Assembly: GCA_038216465.1 (NCBI GenBank)
Contig: JBBQQC010000012.1
Location: 1-64,000, forward strand
Length of the DNA stretch: 64,000 bases
From: JACCZX01 sp038216465
GTDB lineage: Bacteria; Pseudomonadota; Gammaproteobacteria; Burkholderiales; Burkholderiaceae_F
Direction of reading: 5' to 3'
Shown one piece after another: positions 37,936-47,456 of this stretch. The notes under the pieces are model-generated. The model had not been told where the DNA came from, did no database searches, and saw only the letters and a program-made list of their open reading frames with translations. Positions within the stretch are counted from its first letter, which is position 1, and each line of letters opens with the position of its first letter. A program made the translations under genes and the position numbers.

Positions 37936-40502
37936 AGCGGCGACGCAAGCGCGTCCAGCAGATCGCTTTCGATTGCAAGCTGACCTTTGCCGGAGTCGAG
38001 CTTGGCGCCGGACACCAGAAACACGTCTTCCGCGCGCTCGCCTAGCGTCAGTATCTTCGCGGTGTGTACATCAAGCTCGTGCTGAGCCAGCACGCGCGCA
38101 ATCGAGTACAGCAGTCCCAGCCTGTCGGTTGCGACAACCGATAGCAGATAGCGTGAGCCGCGCTCGTCGGGCTGCAGCTGCACACTCGGCGAAACCGGGA
38201 ACTGGCGGGACTGGCGCGACTGCCGATAGCGCGCGGCGGGCGCGGACGGCGGCAGCTCGTGTTCTTTCGAAATCCACTCCGCGAGCTCATGCTCGATCTG
38301 GCTCAGCAGCTCGCGGTAGTGGCGCGCGCGGCCATGATCGGTGACCAAAAACGTGTCGAGTGCATAACCGTGGCGCGTGGTGTGCACGCGCGCGTCGAGA
38401 ATGCTCAGGCTGCGGCTGTCGAAGTAGCCGCAAACGCGGGCGAACAGGCCTTGCTGATCTTTGACGTAGATCAGCACTTCGGCGCCTTCGCCAATGCGGG
38501 CCAGGCGCGCGCGCACGATCGGCCGCTCGGCCTCGACCTTGCTGAACAGCGACCGTGTATGCCACGCAATGTCCTGCGCGCTGTGGCGCAGAAAGTAGAC
38601 GACGTCCAACTGCTGCCACAGTGCATCGCGCGCCGAGTCGGACAGGCCATATAACCGCAGAATGCGCAGTGCTTCCTGTTTGCGACCTTCGAGTACCGCG
38701 GTCGGCGCCACCGTTCCGCCGCCGAGCAGCCGGCGTGTCGAACGGAACAGATCTTCGAGCAACTTGCCCTTCCATGCATTCCAGACCTTCGGGCTGGTGC
38801 CGCGTATGTCGGCGACCGTCAACAGATAGAGCGCGATCAGCGTGCGCTCGTCCTTGACGCGCGCCGCGAAACGCTCGATCACCGCGGGATCGGCCAGGTC
38901 CTGTTTCTGCGCGACTTGCGACAGCGACAAATGCTGCGCTACCAGAAAGTCGACCAACGCGGTATCGGCGCGGTCGAGTCCGTGCTCGCGGCAGAATCGC
39001 CGCGCGTCGCGGCTGCCGAGATCGCTGTGATCGCCGCCGCGCCCTTTGGCGATGTCGTGAAAAATCGCCGCGATATAAAGCAGCCAGGGCCTGTCGAAAT
39101 CCGCCATCAACTGGCTGCACAGCGGATACTCGTGCGCGTGCTCGGACAGCGTGAACCGCCGCAGGTTGCGCAGCACCTGCAGGATGTGCTGATCGACCGT
39201 GTAGACATGAAACAGATCGTGCTGCATCTGCCCGACGATGCGGCGGAAGACGGGAAGGTAGCGCCCGAGCACCGACAAATCGTTCATGCGGCGCAGCTCG
39301 TGCAGCACGCCCTTCGGCTGCTGCAGCAGCGCGATAAACGTCGCGCGATTGGCCGGGTTGCGCCGGTAGCCCGTGTTGACCTTGACGCGCGCGTGCCATA
39401 GCGCGCGCATCAATTGCGCCGACATGCCTTTCAGCTCGCGGTGCTGCGCCATCAGTAAAAACGCGCGCAGAATTCCGTTCGGGTCGTGCTCAAGCGCAGT
39501 GGGCGCGGTCAGATCGAGCAGTTCGTTGCGAACAACGAACGTTGCATCGAGCGGACGCGCTTCGCTTTGCTCGCGGCCGAAAAGCCGGTGCTCGATGTTC
39601 TGCAGAAGAATCGTGTTCATCTGCGTCACCACCTTCGCGGCGCGGTAGTACTGCTGCATCAAGACTTCGCTTGAGCGGCACTGCGCGGTCTGGTGAACTC
39701 GGCTCAACTGAGCCACCGCATCCTGCACGTCGAATACCAGGCGGTCTTCGCGGCGCCCAGTCACCAAGTGCAGCCGCGCGCGGATTTCCTTGATGCGGCG
39801 CTCGCTGCGACGAATGATCAAAGCTTCTTCAGTAGTAATGAATCCTCGCCGCGCAAGCTCGACCCAGCTCGCGCCAAAACCCCCGGCACGCGCCACCCAC
39901 ACCACCACCTGCAGATCGCGCAGCCCTCCGGGTCCTTCCTTGACGTTGGGCTCGAGGCTGTAAGGAGCCTCGTCGTACTTGATATGCCGCTGCTGCTGCT
40001 CGAGCAGCTTGGCGCGAAAGTAGGCCTCGCGGTCCAGCGACTCGACGACCGCTCGCGAAAAGGCGGTGTAACGCGAGCGCGAACCGACCAACAGCCGCGA
40101 TTCGAGCATTGCCGTCAATACGGTGATGTCGCGCCGCGCCTCGGCGATGCATTCATCGAGCGTGCGTACGCTGTGTCCCAGCGGCAGGCCAAGATCCCAT
40201 AACAGGCTGACCAGATTTTCGATCGTGCGCGCGTCGGCGTCGGTTGCCGGCTCGTTGAGCAAAATCAGAACGTCGACGTCGGAGTGCGGGAACAGTTCGC
40301 CGCGGCCGTAACCGCCTACGGCGATCAGCACCGCACGCGATGTGATGCCACTTGCTTCGGCCACCTCGCGCAGCAGGCCGTCAACCGAGCGCGAGAGTCC
40401 GCGCAGCAGCCCGTCGACCGAGCCGCGTGCGTTAAAACGCTTGATCAGGACATCGCGTTCTTGCCGCCACCGGTCGCGCAGCTTGAATGCGACGTCATTC
40501 AT
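37890..40502 (-). CDS. glnD: PII uridylyltransferase/uridylyl-removing enzyme GlnD
   Basis: The 870-residue nitrogen-status sensor modifies PII proteins. It has an N-terminal nucleotidyltransferase domain (GGYGRGELFPHSDVDVLIL near residue 75), an HD domain for de-uridylylation (AAIFHDIAKGRGGDHSDLG near 460), and two C-terminal ACT domains that sense glutamine (about 690-860). The ATG at 40502 was chosen over a longer frame that would run into map. It is preceded by map on the same strand with an 8-base gap. Confidence 0.96.
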   Translation of the reverse strand: MNDVAFKLRDRWRQERDVLIKRFNARGSVDGLLRGLSRSVDGLLREVAEASGITSRAVLIAVGGYGRGELFPHSDVDVLILLNEPATDADARTIENLVSLLWDLGLPLGHSVRTLDECIAEARRDITVLTAMLESRLLVGSRSRYTAFSRAVVESLDREAYFRAKLLEQQQRHIKYDEAPYSLEPNVKEGPGGLRDLQVVVWVARAGGFGASWVELARRGFITTEEALIIRRSERRIKEIRARLHLVTGRREDRLVFDVQDAVAQLSRVHQTAQCRSSEVLMQQYYRAAKVVTQMNTILLQNIEHRLFGREQSEARPLDATFVVRNELLDLTAPTALEHDPNGILRAFLLMAQHRELKGMSAQLMRALWHARVKVNTGYRRNPANRATFIALLQQPKGVLHELRRMNDLSVLGRYLPVFRRIVGQMQHDLFHVYTVDQHILQVLRNLRRFTLSEHAHEYPLCSQLMADFDRPWLLYIAAIFHDIAKGRGGDHSDLGSRDARRFCREHGLDRADTALVDFLVAQHLSLSQVAQKQDLADPAVIERFAARVKDERTLIALYLLTVADIRGTSPKVWNAWKGKLLEDLFRSTRRLLGGGTVAPTAVLEGRKQEALRILRLYGLSDSARDALWQQLDVVYFLRHSAQDIAWHTRSLFSKVEAERPIVRARLARIGEGAEVLIYVKDQQGLFARVCGYFDSRSLSILDARVHTTRHGYALDTFLVTDHGRARHYRELLSQIEHELAEWISKEHELPPSAPAARYRQSRQSRQFPVSPSVQLQPDERGSRYLLSVVATDRLGLLYSIARVLAQHELDVHTAKILTLGERAEDVFLVSGAKLDSGKGQLAIESDLLDALASPLQSSASAISGNKISV

Positions 40503-40509
40503 GCAGCGG

Positions 40510-41349
40510 TCAGGCAGGGGCGTGATCTTGCTCGCGCGTCTCTGATCTTTCCTGAACAAACGCGGGCACGGCGGGGGATCCCGCCGAAAGCGTCAACACT
40601 TCGAATCCGGAATCGGTGACCAGCACTGTGTGCTCCCACTGCGCCGACAGCGAGTGGTCCTTGGTCACGATGGTCCAGCCGTCCGACAACTCCTTGATTT
40701 CGCGCCGCCCGGCATTGATCATCGGCTCGACAGTGAAGATCATCCCGGTTGTCAGCGCCTCCAGCGTGCCCGGCTTGCCGTAGTGCAGGATCTGCGGCTC
40801 TTCGTGAAATTTGCGGCCGATGCCATGACCGCAGAATTCGCGCACGACGCTGTAACCGTTCTGTTCGGCGTGCACCTGGATCGCGTGACCGATATCGCCG
40901 ATCGTCGCACCCGACCGAACCTGCGCAATGCCTAGCCACATGCAGTCGTACGTCACGTCGCTCAGGCGGCGCGCCGCGATCGACGGCTCGCCAACAAAGT
41001 ACATGCGGCTGGTGTCGCCGTGGAACCCGTCCTTGATGACCGTCACGTCGATGTTCAGCACGTCGCCGTTCTTCAGCGCCTTGTCACCGGGTATCCCGTG
41101 GCACACCTGGTGGTTCACCGAAGTGCAAATAGCTTTCGGAAAGGGTCGATATCCTGGCGGCGCGTAGTTCAGCGGCGCAGGCACGGTCTGCTGCACCTGC
41201 GTCATGTATTCGTGGCAAAGCCGGTCGAGCTCGCCCGTGGTAACGCCGGATTTGACGTACGGAGCAACATAATCGAGGACTTCCGCGGCGAGCCGCCCGG
41301 CCACGCGCATTCCGGCGATGTCTTCGGCAGTCTTGATCACAATGGCCAT
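40510..41349 (-). CDS. map: Methionine aminopeptidase type I
   Basis: The 279-residue enzyme removes initiator methionine. Metal-binding residues are visible in NIDVTVIKDGFHGDTSRM (two Asp), CGHGIGRKFHEEP (His), and MIFTVEPMI (Glu), with a last Glu in SAQWEHTVLV. It is somewhat longer than usual, with a C-terminal tail of about 15 residues. Divergent from rpsB, co-oriented with glnD. Confidence 0.96.
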   Translation of the reverse strand: MAIVIKTAEDIAGMRVAGRLAAEVLDYVAPYVKSGVTTGELDRLCHEYMTQVQQTVPAPLNYAPPGYRPFPKAICTSVNHQVCHGIPGDKALKNGDVLNIDVTVIKDGFHGDTSRMYFVGEPSIAARRLSDVTYDCMWLGIAQVRSGATIGDIGHAIQVHAEQNGYSVVREFCGHGIGRKFHEEPQILHYGKPGTLEALTTGMIFTVEPMINAGRREIKELSDGWTIVTKDHSLSAQWEHTVLVTDSGFEVLTLSAGSPAVPAFVQERSETREQDHAPA

Positions 41350-41376
41350 GGAGCGAGTCTTTGCGGCTAAGTTCGC

Positions 41377-41382
41377 TATAAT
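41377..41382 (+). promoter_or_regulatory. Probable -10 box of the rpsB-tsf promoter
   Basis: A perfect TATAAT lies in the map-rpsB gap about 150 bases before rpsB. No convincing -35 box sits at the right spacing. If used, it leaves a leader of roughly 145 bases in front of rpsB, long enough for the S2-mediated autoregulation known in other proteobacteria; the leader fold was not determined. Confidence 0.5.
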
Positions 41383-41535
41383 ATCCGGCTACTTGCGGCC
41401 CCGGTCGCCGAAGATCGTCTGATTTCGACGCGAGATCGCAAGAATTCACGCACGGCATCCCCAAGGTGCGGGCCAAAGCCTCAAAAGTCCAGCCCGCCTT
41501 GATGTCCGTGCCGGATCTAACCTTGGAGAACGTTA

Positions 41536-42288
41536 ATGTCGGTCACGATGCGTCAAATGCTGGAAGCTGGGGTCCACTTCGGACACCAGACCCGTTTCTG
41601 GAATCCGAAAATGGCACCGTTCATTTTCGGCCACCGCAACAAAATCCACATCATCAACCTCGAGCGCACGCTCGATCAGTTTCAGGCCGCCACCAAGTTC
41701 GTTCGTCAGTTGGCCAGCAATCGCGGCACGATTCTGTTCGTCGATACCAAGCGCCAGGCGCGCGATACGATCGTCGAGGAAGCGCAGCGGGCCGGGATGC
41801 CGTTCGTCGACCAACGCTGGCTCGGCGGCATGCTGACCAACTTCAAGACTGTCAAGGTGTCGATCAAGCGGCTGAAGGAAATGGAGCAGATCGTCGCCGA
41901 CAACGGCACCGAGCGCATGTCGAAAAAAGAGGCGCTCGATTTTCAGCGCGAAATCGAAAAGCACAACAAGGCGATCGGCGGCATCAAGGACATGAATGCG
42001 CTGCCTGACGCGCTGTTCGTGATCGACGTCGGCTATCACAAGATCGCGATCCTGGAAGCCGCGAAGCTCGGCATTCCGGTGGTAGCCATCGTCGATACCA
42101 ATCACTCGCCGGAGAACGTCGCGTACGTGATTCCGGGCAACGACGACTCGAGCCGTGCGGTGCGGCTATACGCGCGCGGCATCGCCGATGCGGTCCTCGA
42201 GGGCAAGGCGGCAGCATTGCAGGGAGTCGTGCAGGCGGCGGCGAACGATAGCGACGAAGAGTTCGTCGAAGTCAACGAAGCACAATGA
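41536..42288 (+). CDS. rpsB: 30S ribosomal protein S2
   Basis: The 250-residue protein starts MSVTMRQMLEAGVHFGHQTR, the universal S2 start, and contains FVDQRWLGGMLTNFKT and the acidic C-terminal tail common in betaproteobacteria. It binds the 30S head-body junction and recruits S1. It is preceded by a GGAG site and followed by an intrinsic terminator before tsf. Confidence 0.98.
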   Translation: MSVTMRQMLEAGVHFGHQTRFWNPKMAPFIFGHRNKIHIINLERTLDQFQAATKFVRQLASNRGTILFVDTKRQARDTIVEEAQRAGMPFVDQRWLGGMLTNFKTVKVSIKRLKEMEQIVADNGTERMSKKEALDFQREIEKHNKAIGGIKDMNALPDALFVIDVGYHKIAILEAAKLGIPVVAIVDTNHSPENVAYVIPGNDDSSRAVRLYARGIADAVLEGKAAALQGVVQAAANDSDEEFVEVNEAQ

Positions 42289-42324
42289 GCGAAGCGCAGT
42301 AGGCGGTGGATAGTCGAGGCTTGG

Positions 42325-42346
42325 AAGGGGCGTAAGCCCCTTTTTT
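42325..42346 (+). terminator. Rho-independent terminator between rpsB and tsf
   Basis: The stem AAGGGGC/GCCCCTT with the loop GTAA is followed by an uninterrupted T-run (TTTTTT from 42341). It lies 36 bases after the rpsB stop and 26 before tsf. It likely lowers, rather than stops, expression of the downstream genes, since S2 is needed in equal copy to ribosomes but the distal genes are not. Confidence 0.85.
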
Positions 42347-42371
42347 GTAGAGAAGACTGGAGAGTTGCGTG

Positions 42372-43262
42372 ATGGCGGAAATAACCGCGGCGATGGTCAA
42401 GGAACTGCGCGAGAAGACCGACGCGCCGATGATGGAGTGCAAGAAAGCCCTGACCGAGGCCGGCGCCGACATGGCCAAGGCTGAAGAGATCCTGCGTGTC
42501 AAGCTTGGCAATCGGGCGCACAAGGCCGCGTCGAGAGTTGCCGCCGAGGGAGTCGTTGCGATCGATATCAATGGCGCAGGCAAAATCGGCGCGATCGTCG
42601 AGCTGAACTCCGAGACCGACTTCGTCGCGAAGAATGCGGATTTCATCCAATTTGCCACCGATCTGGCAAAGCTCGTAACAGCAAGGGACCCGACCGACTT
42701 GCAGGCTTTGTCGTCACTGCCGCTGGGCAGCGGCACGGTGGAAGCAGTCCGCACCGCCTTGATCGGCAAGATCGGCGAGAATATTTCGATCCGACGCTTC
42801 GCGCGCGTCGACGCCGAGGGGACGTTGGCAAGCTACATCCATGGTGGAAGCAAGATCGGCGTGCTGGTCGATATTATCGGCGGCAATTCCAGTCTCGCGA
42901 GAGACTTGGCCATGCATATCGCGGCCAGCAAACCCAAGTCGCTTGACGCCGCTGGCGTGCCGGCCGACCTGCTCGACACCGAGCGCCGGATTGCGATCGA
43001 AAAGGCGCGCGAAGCAGGCAAGCCAGAAGGCATGCTGGAGAAGATTGCCGAGGGCACCGTGCAAAAGTATTTGCGCGAAGTCACGCTGCTCGGGCAGGTT
43101 TTTGTTAAAGCCGACGATGGCAAGCAAACGATTGAGCAGCTGCTGAGAGCTAGCAGCGCCCGCGTCAGCCGCTTCGTGCTTTACGTCGTCGGCGAGGGAA
43201 TCGAACGAAAGCAGTCGGATTTCGCCGCTGAAGTCGCTGCCATGGCGACGGCGCGCGGCTGA
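42372..43262 (+). CDS. tsf: Translation elongation factor Ts
   Basis: The 296-residue guanine nucleotide exchange factor for EF-Tu has the N-terminal UBA-like domain (AAMVKELREKTDAPMMECKK) and the TDFVAKN motif that inserts into EF-Tu (near residue 80). An in-frame GTG lies one codon upstream; ATG at 42372 is preferred. It is read by readthrough of the rpsB terminator or from a promoter not identified. Confidence 0.98.
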   Translation: MAEITAAMVKELREKTDAPMMECKKALTEAGADMAKAEEILRVKLGNRAHKAASRVAAEGVVAIDINGAGKIGAIVELNSETDFVAKNADFIQFATDLAKLVTARDPTDLQALSSLPLGSGTVEAVRTALIGKIGENISIRRFARVDAEGTLASYIHGGSKIGVLVDIIGGNSSLARDLAMHIAASKPKSLDAAGVPADLLDTERRIAIEKAREAGKPEGMLEKIAEGTVQKYLREVTLLGQVFVKADDGKQTIEQLLRASSARVSRFVLYVVGEGIERKQSDFAAEVAAMATARG

Positions 43263-43278
43263 AGGTAGCCCCAATCGG

Positions 43279-44025
43279 ATGTCAGCCAACGATGCATCGA
43301 TGAACAGCGGCGCGTCGCCGGCTTACCGGCGCGTGCTGCTGAAGCTATCGGGCGAGGCGCTGATGGGTGACGACGCCTTTGGCATCAACCGTGCGACGGT
43401 CGACGCGATGGTGTCCGACCTAAGCGAAGTGGTTCGCCTCGGAGTCGAGGTGGCGGTAGTGATCGGCGGCGGCAACATCTTCCGCGGCGTGGCGCTCGGC
43501 GCGGAAGGCATGGATCGCGCAACTGCCGATTACATGGGGATGATGGCGACCATCATGAATGCGATGGCGCTGCAGGATGCGCTGCGCCGTGCAGGTGTTG
43601 AGGCGCGTGTGCAGTCAGCGTTGAACATCGAAGCAGTGGTGGAGCCGTATATTCGCCCCAAGGCGTTGCGCTACCTGGAGGAGGGCAAGATCGTGATCTT
43701 CGCCGCCGGCACCGGTAACCCGTTCTTCACGACGGATACTGCCGCCGCGCTGCGCGGCGCAGAGATCGGAGCGCAGATCGTGCTGAAGGCGACTAAGGTT
43801 GACGGCGTCTATTCAGCCGATCCGAAGAAGGATCCGAAGGCGACCCGCTACTCGACGATCACTTTCGACGAAGCGCTTAATCGCAAGCTACAGATCATGG
43901 ACGCCACGGCGTTCGCACTGTGTCGCGACCAGAAGCTGCCGATCAAGGTGTTCAATATTTCCAAACGCGGCGCGCTGAAACGCGTCGTGCTGGGCGAAGA
44001 CGAGGGCACGCTGGTTCATGTTTAA
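43279..44025 (+). CDS. pyrH: Uridylate kinase
   Basis: The 248-residue hexameric UMP kinase of the amino acid kinase family begins its core at YRRVLLKLSGEALMG, with VAVVIGGGNIFRG and FAAGTGNPFFTTDTAAALR further on. It makes UDP for pyrimidine nucleotide pools. An ATG at 43279 or another in-frame ATG at 43300 could be used; both leave the core intact. Standard place between tsf and frr. Confidence 0.97.
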   Translation: MSANDASMNSGASPAYRRVLLKLSGEALMGDDAFGINRATVDAMVSDLSEVVRLGVEVAVVIGGGNIFRGVALGAEGMDRATADYMGMMATIMNAMALQDALRRAGVEARVQSALNIEAVVEPYIRPKALRYLEEGKIVIFAAGTGNPFFTTDTAAALRGAEIGAQIVLKATKVDGVYSADPKKDPKATRYSTITFDEALNRKLQIMDATAFALCRDQKLPIKVFNISKRGALKRVVLGEDEGTLVHV

Positions 44026-44047
44026 CGGCTAATTTGGAGATGAGCCG

Positions 44048-44608
44048 ATGAGCATCGCAGAGATTCAAAAATCGATCGAGCAGAAAATGCAGAAATCGGT
44101 CGAGGCGCTGAAGCATGACTATGCAAAGGTGCGAACCGGCCGCGCGCACATCGGATTGCTCGATCACATCCAGGTCGACTATTACGGCTCGATGATGCCG
44201 CTGAATCAGGTCGCGCAGGTCGGTCTTGGCGACGCTCGCACCATCACGATCCAGCCGTGGGAAAAGAAGATGATTCCGGTCGTTGAAAAGGCGATCCGCG
44301 AGTCGGACCTCGGGCTTAATCCCGCCACCAGTGGTGACATCGTGCGTGTGCCGATGCCGCTGCTGACGGAGCAGCGCCGCAAGGAGCTTGTGAAAGTAGT
44401 CAAGCACGAAGGCGAAAACGCGAAGATCGCGGTTCGCAATCTGCGCCGCGATGCGAATCACCACGTCAAGGAAATGCTGAAGAACAAGGAAATTTCCGAG
44501 GACGACGATCGCCGCGCCGAAGAAGCGATCCAGAAGCTGACGGATCGTTACGTGGCCGAGATCGACAAGCTCGGCGCGGACAAGGAAAAAGAGGTGATGA
44601 CCGTTTGA
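44048..44608 (+). CDS. frr: Ribosome recycling factor
   Basis: The 186-residue protein splits post-termination ribosomes with EF-G. It has the conserved core KVRTGRAHIGLLDHIQVDYYG and the two-domain, tRNA-like layout of the family with the expected length. GGAGATGAGCCG precedes the ATG. Its stop overlaps a possible TTG start of uppS. Confidence 0.98.
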   Translation: MSIAEIQKSIEQKMQKSVEALKHDYAKVRTGRAHIGLLDHIQVDYYGSMMPLNQVAQVGLGDARTITIQPWEKKMIPVVEKAIRESDLGLNPATSGDIVRVPMPLLTEQRRKELVKVVKHEGENAKIAVRNLRRDANHHVKEMLKNKEISEDDDRRAEEAIQKLTDRYVAEIDKLGADKEKEVMTV

Positions 44609-45420
44609 GTGCCGGGTCATCATTGACGACTTCTACTGCCGTGCGCACGCATACCTCCCAGACCAGCTCCAAGCCGGCACGCCGGATTCCGCGCCATGTC
44701 GCAATCATCATGGACGGCAACGGCCGCTGGGCGGTGGCGCAGGGCAAGCCGCGCGTGGCGGGCCATGCGCGAGGTGTCGACGCGGTGCGCACTACGCTGC
44801 AAGCGTGCGGCGAGCGCGGCGTCGAATATCTGACGCTGTTTATTTTCAGCTCCGAGAACTGGCGTCGTCCGGCTGACGAGGTGTCGACGCTGATGAAGCT
44901 TTTTGTGTTTGCCCTACAGCGCGAGATCGACAAGCTGCTCGAACTCGGGGTGCGCCTGCGTGTAGTCGGCGACCGGGCCGGGTTCGACCCCGAACTAAAG
45001 CGCTTGATCGTCGAATCCGAACGCCGCACTGAGGCCAACACCAAGCTTCATCTGACTGTGTGCGCCGACTACGGTGGTCGCTGGGATATCGCACAGGCAG
45101 CTAGCAAAGCGGCGAATGCGCAGCTGGAATCCGGCGCGCAGTCGGTGACTCTTTCCGAATCCGAAATCGAATCCCATCTGGCCTTGTCGTTCGCGCCCGA
45201 GCCCGATCTGCTGATTCGCACCGGCGGCGAGAAGCGCATCAGCAATTTTCTGCTGTATCAACTTGCGTACACCGAGTTCTATTTTTGCGATGTGCTGTGG
45301 CCGCGCTTCGACGCCGTCGAGCTCGATCGCGCCTTCGACTGGTTTGCGAGCCGGCAGCGCCGATTCGGCATGACCGGCGAACAACTGGACGGGCGCAAGC
45401 CAATCGCCGATGCCGCCTGA
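44605..45420 (+). CDS. uppS: Undecaprenyl diphosphate synthase
   Basis: The 271-residue cis-prenyltransferase makes the C55 lipid carrier for peptidoglycan and LPS. Key motifs are HVAIIMDGNGRWA (Mg-binding Asp), FIFSSENWRRP and LLIRTGGEKRISNFLLYQ. The start is uncertain: TTG at 44605 overlaps the frr stop, while GTG at 44641 also keeps the core. The first 25 or so residues are not conserved. Confidence 0.94.
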   Translation: MSAGSSLTTSTAVRTHTSQTSSKPARRIPRHVAIIMDGNGRWAVAQGKPRVAGHARGVDAVRTTLQACGERGVEYLTLFIFSSENWRRPADEVSTLMKLFVFALQREIDKLLELGVRLRVVGDRAGFDPELKRLIVESERRTEANTKLHLTVCADYGGRWDIAQAASKAANAQLESGAQSVTLSESEIESHLALSFAPEPDLLIRTGGEKRISNFLLYQLAYTEFYFCDVLWPRFDAVELDRAFDWFASRQRRFGMTGEQLDGRKPIADAA

Positions 45421-45438
45421 GGAGCGTTCGAGGCGGCG

Positions 45439-46269
45439 GTGCTGAGGCAGCGCATCACCACCGCGCTGGTGCTTGGCTTCATCGCGATCGGCGCAATGCT
45501 CTGGTCGGGGTCTGCGTTCGCGGTTGTCGTCACGGTGTTGCTGGGCCTGGCGCTGACCGAATGGCTGCAACTGGCCGGCGCCCCGCGTCCTGGATCCACG
45601 ATGCTGGCGGTATTCGTCAGCGCGGTATTGCTGGTGCTGATCTTCGCGTCCTCGAACGCCGTCGGCGCCGTGGTATTGCCGCTGAGTACGCTGGCCGTGG
45701 CCATCTGGCTGGCGATCGCGGTCGCGCTGACCCGCGCCGCCGTGATCGGGAAGCGGCTGCCGCGTACGGCTAGCATCGTGCTTGCCGCCGTCTTGGTTTT
45801 GGCTGCGTGGTTTGCGTTGATGCGGTTGCTGTCGCAGGGAATTCTGATGTTGCTTTCGGTCTTGTGCATCGTTTGGATCGCTGACACCGCGGCCTACTTC
45901 AGCGGCCGCGCCTTCGGTCGCCGGAAGCTGGCGCCGCACATCAGCCCCGGCAAGACGTGGGCCGGTGTCGTCGGTGCGATGGTCGCCGTGGTGCTGGTCG
46001 CGATTGCGGTCCATCAATTCATTCCCGGCACGTCGCTGTATTCGAACGAACTATTTGCGGCGATCGGCCCGCTGTGCGCTCCGCTGGTGCTGGCATTGCT
46101 GGTGGTGCTGTCAATCGTGGGTGACTTGTTCGAGAGCCTGCTGAAGCGGCAGGCGGGCGTGAAGGACAGCGGCCAGCTGCTGCCGGGCCATGGCGGGGTG
46201 CTCGACCGTGTCGATGCGATGGTGCCGGTATTGCCTTCGGCAGTGGTCGTTCAGTGGCTGATTCGGTGA
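45439..46269 (+). CDS. cdsA: Phosphatidate cytidylyltransferase
   Basis: The 276-residue multi-span membrane enzyme makes CDP-diacylglycerol from phosphatidic acid and CTP. The C-terminal half holds the signature: ADTAAYFSGRAFGRRKLAP, then SPGKTWAGVVGAM, and GDLFESLLKRQAGVKDSG with GHGGVLDRVDAM. GTG start at 45439. Standard place between uppS and dxr. Confidence 0.95.
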   Translation: MLRQRITTALVLGFIAIGAMLWSGSAFAVVVTVLLGLALTEWLQLAGAPRPGSTMLAVFVSAVLLVLIFASSNAVGAVVLPLSTLAVAIWLAIAVALTRAAVIGKRLPRTASIVLAAVLVLAAWFALMRLLSQGILMLLSVLCIVWIADTAAYFSGRAFGRRKLAPHISPGKTWAGVVGAMVAVVLVAIAVHQFIPGTSLYSNELFAAIGPLCAPLVLALLVVLSIVGDLFESLLKRQAGVKDSGQLLPGHGGVLDRVDAMVPVLPSAVVVQWLIR

Positions 46270-46277
46270 GCAGCGCG

Positions 46278-47456
46278 ATGAACGGCAGCGCACGCAGCGT
46301 GACAATCCTCGGCGCGACCGGCTCGATCGGCGCCAGCGCTCTCGACGTGATCGCGCGTCACCCGCACCGCTATCGGGTGCATGCCGTGACCGCGCACTCG
46401 AACGTCGACAGTCTGGCCGACATCGCGGCGCGGGTCGATGCCGATGTTGCTGTGATTGCCGATCCGGCGTTCGAGCGTCCGCTGCGCGATGCGCTGCGGG
46501 CACGCGGTGCTCATACGAACGCGCGCGCGGGACGCCCGGCGTTGGTCGATGTGGCGCGTGCGCCTGAATCTGACACCGTGCTGGCGGCGATTGTCGGTTC
46601 GGCCGGACTCGAATCAACGCTCGCTGCAGCCGAGGCCGGCAAGCGGTTGTTGCTTGCCAACAAGGAGGCGATCGTGTGCGCCGGCGCCCTGTTACTGGCG
46701 GCGGTTAAGCGCGGTGGCGGGATGCTGTTGCCGGTCGACAGCGAACACAACGCTATTCATCAATGCCTGTCCGGGGTCAGCAAATCGGAACGCGACAGTG
46801 CGCGGCTGGTGCTGACCGCATCCGGCGGGCCCTTCCTGAACCGCACCGATCTGGACGGTGTGACGCCCGACGAAGCGTGCGCGCATCCGAAATGGGTGAT
46901 GGGGCGCAAGATTTCGGTCGATTCCGCGACGCTGATGAACAAGGGACTCGAAGTGATCGAAGCGAGTTGGCTGTTCGGCATGCCCGCCGATCGCATCGAC
47001 ATCGTGATTCATCCGCAGAGCGTGATTCACTCGATGGTCGAATTCAGCGACGGCTCGGTGCTGGCGCAGATGGGAACGCCTGACATGCGGACTCCGCTTG
47101 CATATGCACTGGCGTGGCCGGAACGCATTGCCAGCGGCGCGCGCCGACTCGATTTTCTCAGCGCCGGACCGTTGACGTTCGAGGCGCCGGACCGGCGCCG
47201 TTTTCGCTGCCTCGAATACGCCTACGCCTCGCTTGCCCGCGGCGGCGCCGCGAGTGTCGTGTTGAACGCCGCCAACGAAATCGCGGTCCAAGCGTTTCTG
47301 CAGCAGCAGCTGCGCTTCACCGAAATCGCCCCGACGATCGAACAGATGCTCGATACCTACGACCCGCCGCCGCCGAACGACATCGACGACGTGCTGCAGG
47401 TCGACCTCGAGGCGCGTGCAAGAACGCGTGAGCTGCTGGTGGAGCGCGTGCAATGA
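46278..47456 (+). CDS. dxr: 1-deoxy-D-xylulose 5-phosphate reductoisomerase
   Basis: The 392-residue enzyme catalyses the second step of the MEP isoprenoid pathway. NADPH binding is shown by TILGATGSIGASALDV; the metal and substrate site by LLPVDSEHNAIHQCL and TASGGPF; and KWVMGRKISVDSATLMNKGLEVIEA is family-specific. The ATG at 46278 was chosen over a GTG at 46254 that would overlap cdsA. Its stop overlaps rseP. Confidence 0.97.
   Translation: MNGSARSVTILGATGSIGASALDVIARHPHRYRVHAVTAHSNVDSLADIAARVDADVAVIADPAFERPLRDALRARGAHTNARAGRPALVDVARAPESDTVLAAIVGSAGLESTLAAAEAGKRLLLANKEAIVCAGALLLAAVKRGGGMLLPVDSEHNAIHQCLSGVSKSERDSARLVLTASGGPFLNRTDLDGVTPDEACAHPKWVMGRKISVDSATLMNKGLEVIEASWLFGMPADRIDIVIHPQSVIHSMVEFSDGSVLAQMGTPDMRTPLAYALAWPERIASGARRLDFLSAGPLTFEAPDRRRFRCLEYAYASLARGGAASVVLNAANEIAVQAFLQQQLRFTEIAPTIEQMLDTYDPPPPNDIDDVLQVDLEARARTRELLVERVQ

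Noticed and set aside
44995..46017. 340-codon open frame on the minus strand over uppS and cdsA
   Set aside because: It is antisense to two well-conserved genes, is rich in Gln, Arg and His typical of shadow frames in high-GC DNA, and has no recognisable domain.
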